Origin: JAWXBA01 sp048499805
GTDB lineage: Bacteria > Gemmatimonadota > Gemmatimonadetes > Gemmatimonadales > GWC2-71-9
Reading direction: 5' to 3'
NCBI GenBank assembly: GCA_048499805.1
Contig: JASNZF010000002.1
Coordinates: 124,001 to 188,000 of the forward strand
Length of the DNA stretch: 64,000 nucleotides
Made by a program: the position numbers and the translations under genes. The notes under the pieces were generated by a model. The model saw only the letters and a program-made list of their open reading frames with translations. It made no database searches and had not been told where the DNA came from. Positions within the stretch are counted from its first letter, which is position 1; each line of letters opens with the position of its first letter. Positions 61,632 to 64,000 of the stretch are shown in pieces.

Positions 61632-61650
61632 TTTGATTTGACAAATCAAA
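61632..61650. promoter_or_regulatory. MarR-type palindromic operator between pxpABC and the MarR gene
   Basis: TTTGATTTGACAAATCAAA is a perfect palindrome apart from its central three bases (8-bp arms). It contains TTGACA (61638-61643), so it overlaps a possible -35. It lies in the short divergent space between pxpA (starting 61575 on the minus strand) and the MarR gene (starting about 61674), ideally placed for the MarR protein to control both. Confidence 0.65.
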
Positions 61651-61673
61651 ATATTATCTCCAGATTGGATCCC

Positions 61674-62138
61674 GTGCTCGATCCCGCCGTCGCCGCCGTG
61701 CTCGAAAGCCACGCCCGACTCGCCTCCGCCTGCGGGCGGCCGCCGGGAGCGCGTGCCTCTTCCGCCCGGTCCCTCAGCCGCCGGCAGGCCGCCATCCTGG
61801 GGCACCTCGATCGCGGGGTGCCGCTCCCGATCGGCGACCTGGCCCGGCGGCTGCGGGTCTCGGCCGCCACGGCCTCGCTCGCGGTCGATCGCCTGGTCCG
61901 ACTCCGCTGTGTCCGCCGCACCCGCGATACCGCCGACCGGCGACGCGTCCTCCTCAAGCTCACCGCCCTCGGCGCCAACCTGCGGGCCGCGTTCTCCGAC
62001 CTCGATCCGGCCCGGGTCGAGGCGCTGCTCAACCGCCTGGGGCCGACCGAACGGGCCACCACCGTGACCGCCTGCCGGCTGATCGCCCGGGTGGCCGCCG
62101 CCCCGCTGGCCGGCCGAAACGGGGAGGGGAAGGGATGA
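61674..62138 (+). CDS. MarR-family transcriptional regulator
   Basis: About 154 residues from the GTG at 61674 (TTG at 61665 is an alternative). The winged helix-turn-helix is SLSRRQAAILGHLDRGVPLPIGDLARRLRVSAATASLAVDRLVRLRCVRRTRDTADRRRVLLKLTALG, with the DTADRRR wing typical of MarR. Dimer helices flank it. It likely binds the palindrome upstream and represses itself and possibly pxpABC. The next gene starts within its stop (ATGA). Confidence 0.87.
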   Translation: MLDPAVAAVLESHARLASACGRPPGARASSARSLSRRQAAILGHLDRGVPLPIGDLARRLRVSAATASLAVDRLVRLRCVRRTRDTADRRRVLLKLTALGANLRAAFSDLDPARVEALLNRLGPTERATTVTACRLIARVAAAPLAGRNGEGKG

Positions 62139-62725
62139 CCGGTCCACGACACTCCCGCTACGGCTATCGCCCGCGCGCACGGGCCCGCACCGCCCGCCGC
62201 CTGGTGGGGGTCGGGGGATTGACGCTCCTGCTGCTCGCGGCGCTGGCGGCGATCGTCGCCGTGGTGGGTGGGCCGGTTCGGGAGGTCTCCCGGATCGTCA
62301 CCCTGCCGGAGCCCCCGGACGTCGTCTGGCACGTCCTGACCGATGTCGACAACCTGGTCGCCTGGCGGAGTGGCGTGACCCGGGTGGAACGCCTCCCCGA
62401 CCTTGGGGGCCGGCCGGCCTGGATGGAGTATCGTGGGTCGGCCCAGGAGGCGGTGCGCGTCGCCGAGGCCCGCCCGCCGCTCCGATTGGTGACGGAGCGG
62501 GTGAGCTCGGGAGGGGCACGCGCCTCCTGGCAATGGGAGATGGTCCGGACGGCGCGGGGCAGCCAGCTCACCGTGACCAGGCGGGTCACGGTGGATCCGC
62601 TGCTGCAGCGAGTGGCCTACGGGATCACGGGGCAGACCGGGCGCGAGGTGGATCAGGCCCTTGCCGACCTGACCGTGCGGCTGCAGCGGGCGTCCCGTCT
62701 GCGCACCACCGCGCTCAACCGCTAG
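62135..62725 (+). CDS. Membrane-anchored SRPBCC-family protein
   Basis: 196 residues, starting within the MarR stop. A basic N terminus and one membrane helix (LVGVGGLTLLLLAALAAIVAVVGG) precede an SRPBCC/polyketide-cyclase-like lipid-binding domain (VSRIVTLPEPPDVVWHVLTDVDNLVAWRSGVTRVERLPDLGGRPAWMEY). Translational coupling to MarR suggests it is the regulator's direct target. Ligand unknown. Confidence 0.75.
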   Translation: MTGPRHSRYGYRPRARARTARRLVGVGGLTLLLLAALAAIVAVVGGPVREVSRIVTLPEPPDVVWHVLTDVDNLVAWRSGVTRVERLPDLGGRPAWMEYRGSAQEAVRVAEARPPLRLVTERVSSGGARASWQWEMVRTARGSQLTVTRRVTVDPLLQRVAYGITGQTGREVDQALADLTVRLQRASRLRTTALNR

Positions 62726-63740
62726 CGGGAGCCTCCGGGGTGGCTGCCCGCGCCAGGCGGTCCCGCACCCCGGCCCACAGGATCTCGTCGGGAACCTCCT
62801 CGATGACGATCAGGTCGCACCCGAGGTCATCGAGCTGGTGCAGCGCCGCGTAGAGCGCCCGAGCGTAGCCGGCGGGATCGCCGGGCATCCGGAGCATGTG
62901 CCGGCCGGGGAGTTCCTCCTCCAGCAGCATGCCACCGACAACCTCGCCGGCCGCCTCGCGGCGCGCGACCTCGCGCGCCAGCGTGGCGCCTTCCCCGGCG
63001 CCGAAGAGGCGCACCCGGGCCCTGGGGGCATAGTGTCGGTCGAGCAGACCGGGCGAGAGCAGGGCCTCCTCCCCGGGACGCGGCGACGCCCGGCGATCGA
63101 GGCGGCCGGCGAGGGCTTCGATCTCCTGCTGGCTGATCGGCCCGGGGCGGAGGATCCGGGGCGCCGAGCCGGTCAGGTCCACGACGGTGGATTCGATCCC
63201 GACCCCTGTTGGCCCTCCGTCCAGGATCAGGTCAACCCGGTCGCCCAGGCCACGCCGGACATGCTCGGCGGTGGTGGGCGAGATCGCCGACGACCGGTTG
63301 GCGCTCGGCGCGGCGATCGGCATCCCCGCGACGCGGATCAGCCCCAGGGCCACCGGGTGGGCAGGGAGGCGCACCGCCACCGCCGGGGCGCCGGCGGTGA
63401 GGGTGTCGGGCACGTGCGGGAGCTTGGGCAGGACCAGCGTCAGCGGGCCCGGCCAGAACCGGGCGGCGAGGCGCTCCGCCGCTTCCGGCCAGGACCGCAC
63501 CAGCTCCCGCGCCTCCTCGGTGCTGCCGACATGGGCGATGATGGGGTTGAAGCCCGGGCGTCCCTTGGCCGAGAAGATCCGGGCGATGGCGCGCGGATCC
63601 AGGGCGTTGGCCCCGACACCGTACACCGTCTCGGTGGGGAAGGCGACGAGGCCGCCCGCCCGGAGAATGCCTGCCGCCTCCGCCAGGACGGCGGGGTCGG
63701 GATGCTCTGCGGAGATGGGCAGGACGAGGGGCCCGGACAT
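62715..63740 (-). CDS. L-threonylcarbamoyladenylate synthase (Sua5)
   Basis: About 341 residues from ATG 63740. The YrdC-like domain carries GGLVAFPTETVYGVGANALDPRAIARIFSAKGRPGFNPIIAHV and, further on, MPIAAPSANRSSAISPT. A linker and C-terminal Sua5 domain (from about residue 225, with LLSPGLLDRHYAPRARVRLF) make this the long Sua5 form rather than TsaC. It makes threonylcarbamoyl-AMP for t6A37 modification of ANN-decoding tRNAs. It overlaps the convergent SRPBCC gene by 11 bases. Confidence 0.93.
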   Translation of the reverse strand: MSGPLVLPISAEHPDPAVLAEAAGILRAGGLVAFPTETVYGVGANALDPRAIARIFSAKGRPGFNPIIAHVGSTEEARELVRSWPEAAERLAARFWPGPLTLVLPKLPHVPDTLTAGAPAVAVRLPAHPVALGLIRVAGMPIAAPSANRSSAISPTTAEHVRRGLGDRVDLILDGGPTGVGIESTVVDLTGSAPRILRPGPISQQEIEALAGRLDRRASPRPGEEALLSPGLLDRHYAPRARVRLFGAGEGATLAREVARREAAGEVVGGMLLEEELPGRHMLRMPGDPAGYARALYAALHQLDDLGCDLIVIEEVPDEILWAGVRDRLARAATPEAPASG

Positions 63741-63850
63741 GGCCTGAAGATATCGTCCCGCCGCGCCGCCCGCTGGCCGCGGCGCGCCCGGCGTGCATCG
63801 GATCTGCACTGGGGCGTCCCCCCCACCACACAACCGACCTGGAGTTGCTG

Positions 63851-64000
63851 ATGCGATCGATCGTCCTGCTCGCCGTGCTGGCCGTCCCCTGCGCCGCCCA
63901 GACCACCTCCTCGGGCGCCTTCGTGGTGACCCTGGGCAGGGACACCCTGGCCGTGGAGCGGTTCGAGCGGTCGGCCGATACCCTGCGCGGGGAACTCGTG
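63851..64000 (+). CDS. Start of a secreted protein of unknown function (partial)
   Basis: The first 50 codons are visible, running off the window. A signal peptide (MRSIVLLAVLAVPCAAQ) precedes FVVTLGRDTLAVERFERSADTL, a beta-type start I do not recognise. GGAG lies six bases upstream of the ATG. Confidence 0.6.
   Translation, partial: MRSIVLLAVLAVPCAAQTTSSGAFVVTLGRDTLAVERFERSADTLRGELV

Overview
The window is high-GC bacterial chromosome, densely packed, with many 4-base ATGA/GTGA overlaps, GTG starts, exported proteins and lipoproteins. The gene content fits Gemmatimonadota: a complete alternative complex III operon, carboxypeptidase-regulatory/TonB-plug proteins, ADOP-type permeases, a PEP-CTERM protein and many ECF sigma/zf-HC2 pairs. 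I infer this from content only, since no rRNA, tRNA or phylogenetic marker was available. I see no tRNA, rRNA, CRISPR array, prophage or complete insertion sequence.

Layout. 1-994: the end of a PilT-like pilus ATPase coupled to a SpoU/TrmJ RNA methyltransferase. 1134-8469: actABCDEF (alternative complex III, quinol to cytochrome c/cupredoxin), closed by a strong terminator; no terminal oxidase follows. 8567-10109: an ECF sigma factor with its zf-HC2 anti-sigma. 10182-11570: a Cys-rich YkgJ-like protein divergent from a plastocyanin-like lipoprotein, with a perfect CRP-type palindrome between them. 11759-16820: a secreted beta-propeller, then a lower-GC block on the minus strand (AraC-type regulator, exported 8-Cys mini-protein, DsbA-like oxidoreductase, secreted carboxypeptidase-regulatory protein). 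17039-21178: spt, GNAT-type ceramide synthase, NAD-epimerase and PAP2, which together look like a sphingolipid operon. 21376-26287: M6 metalloprotease, lipoprotein, and an orphan Tat-exported molybdenum hydroxylase large subunit. 26280-34541: one TetR-TolC-MFP-RND-ABC exporter operon. 34689-38796: penicillin acylase, a small membrane protein and an inactivated PAF-acetylhydrolase-like protein. 38793-40259: SPFH/band-7 protein, RHH regulator and DUF3887 protein. 40523-46434: ECF sigma, anti-sigma, two DUF4097 proteins and an ADOP permease. 46717-50407: YifB/ComM ATPase, a plug-only TonB-type protein and a PEP-CTERM protein. 50490-58194: a long minus-strand run of hydrolases and oxidoreductases. 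58301-64000: membrane hydrolase, pxpABC 5-oxoprolinase, MarR regulator with a shared palindromic operator, SRPBCC protein, Sua5, and the start of a secreted protein.

Three themes stand out. First, the four-gene sphingolipid operon: its genes overlap or nearly overlap and share one promoter-like element. Second, degenerate 7-8 bp tandem repeats fill several intergenic spaces and, in three cases, begin inside a stop codon. Third, three genes lack a well-placed ATG/GTG/TTG and appear to begin at CTG followed by ACC. The AraC/8-Cys peptide/DsbA block is the best candidate for an undescribed small system.
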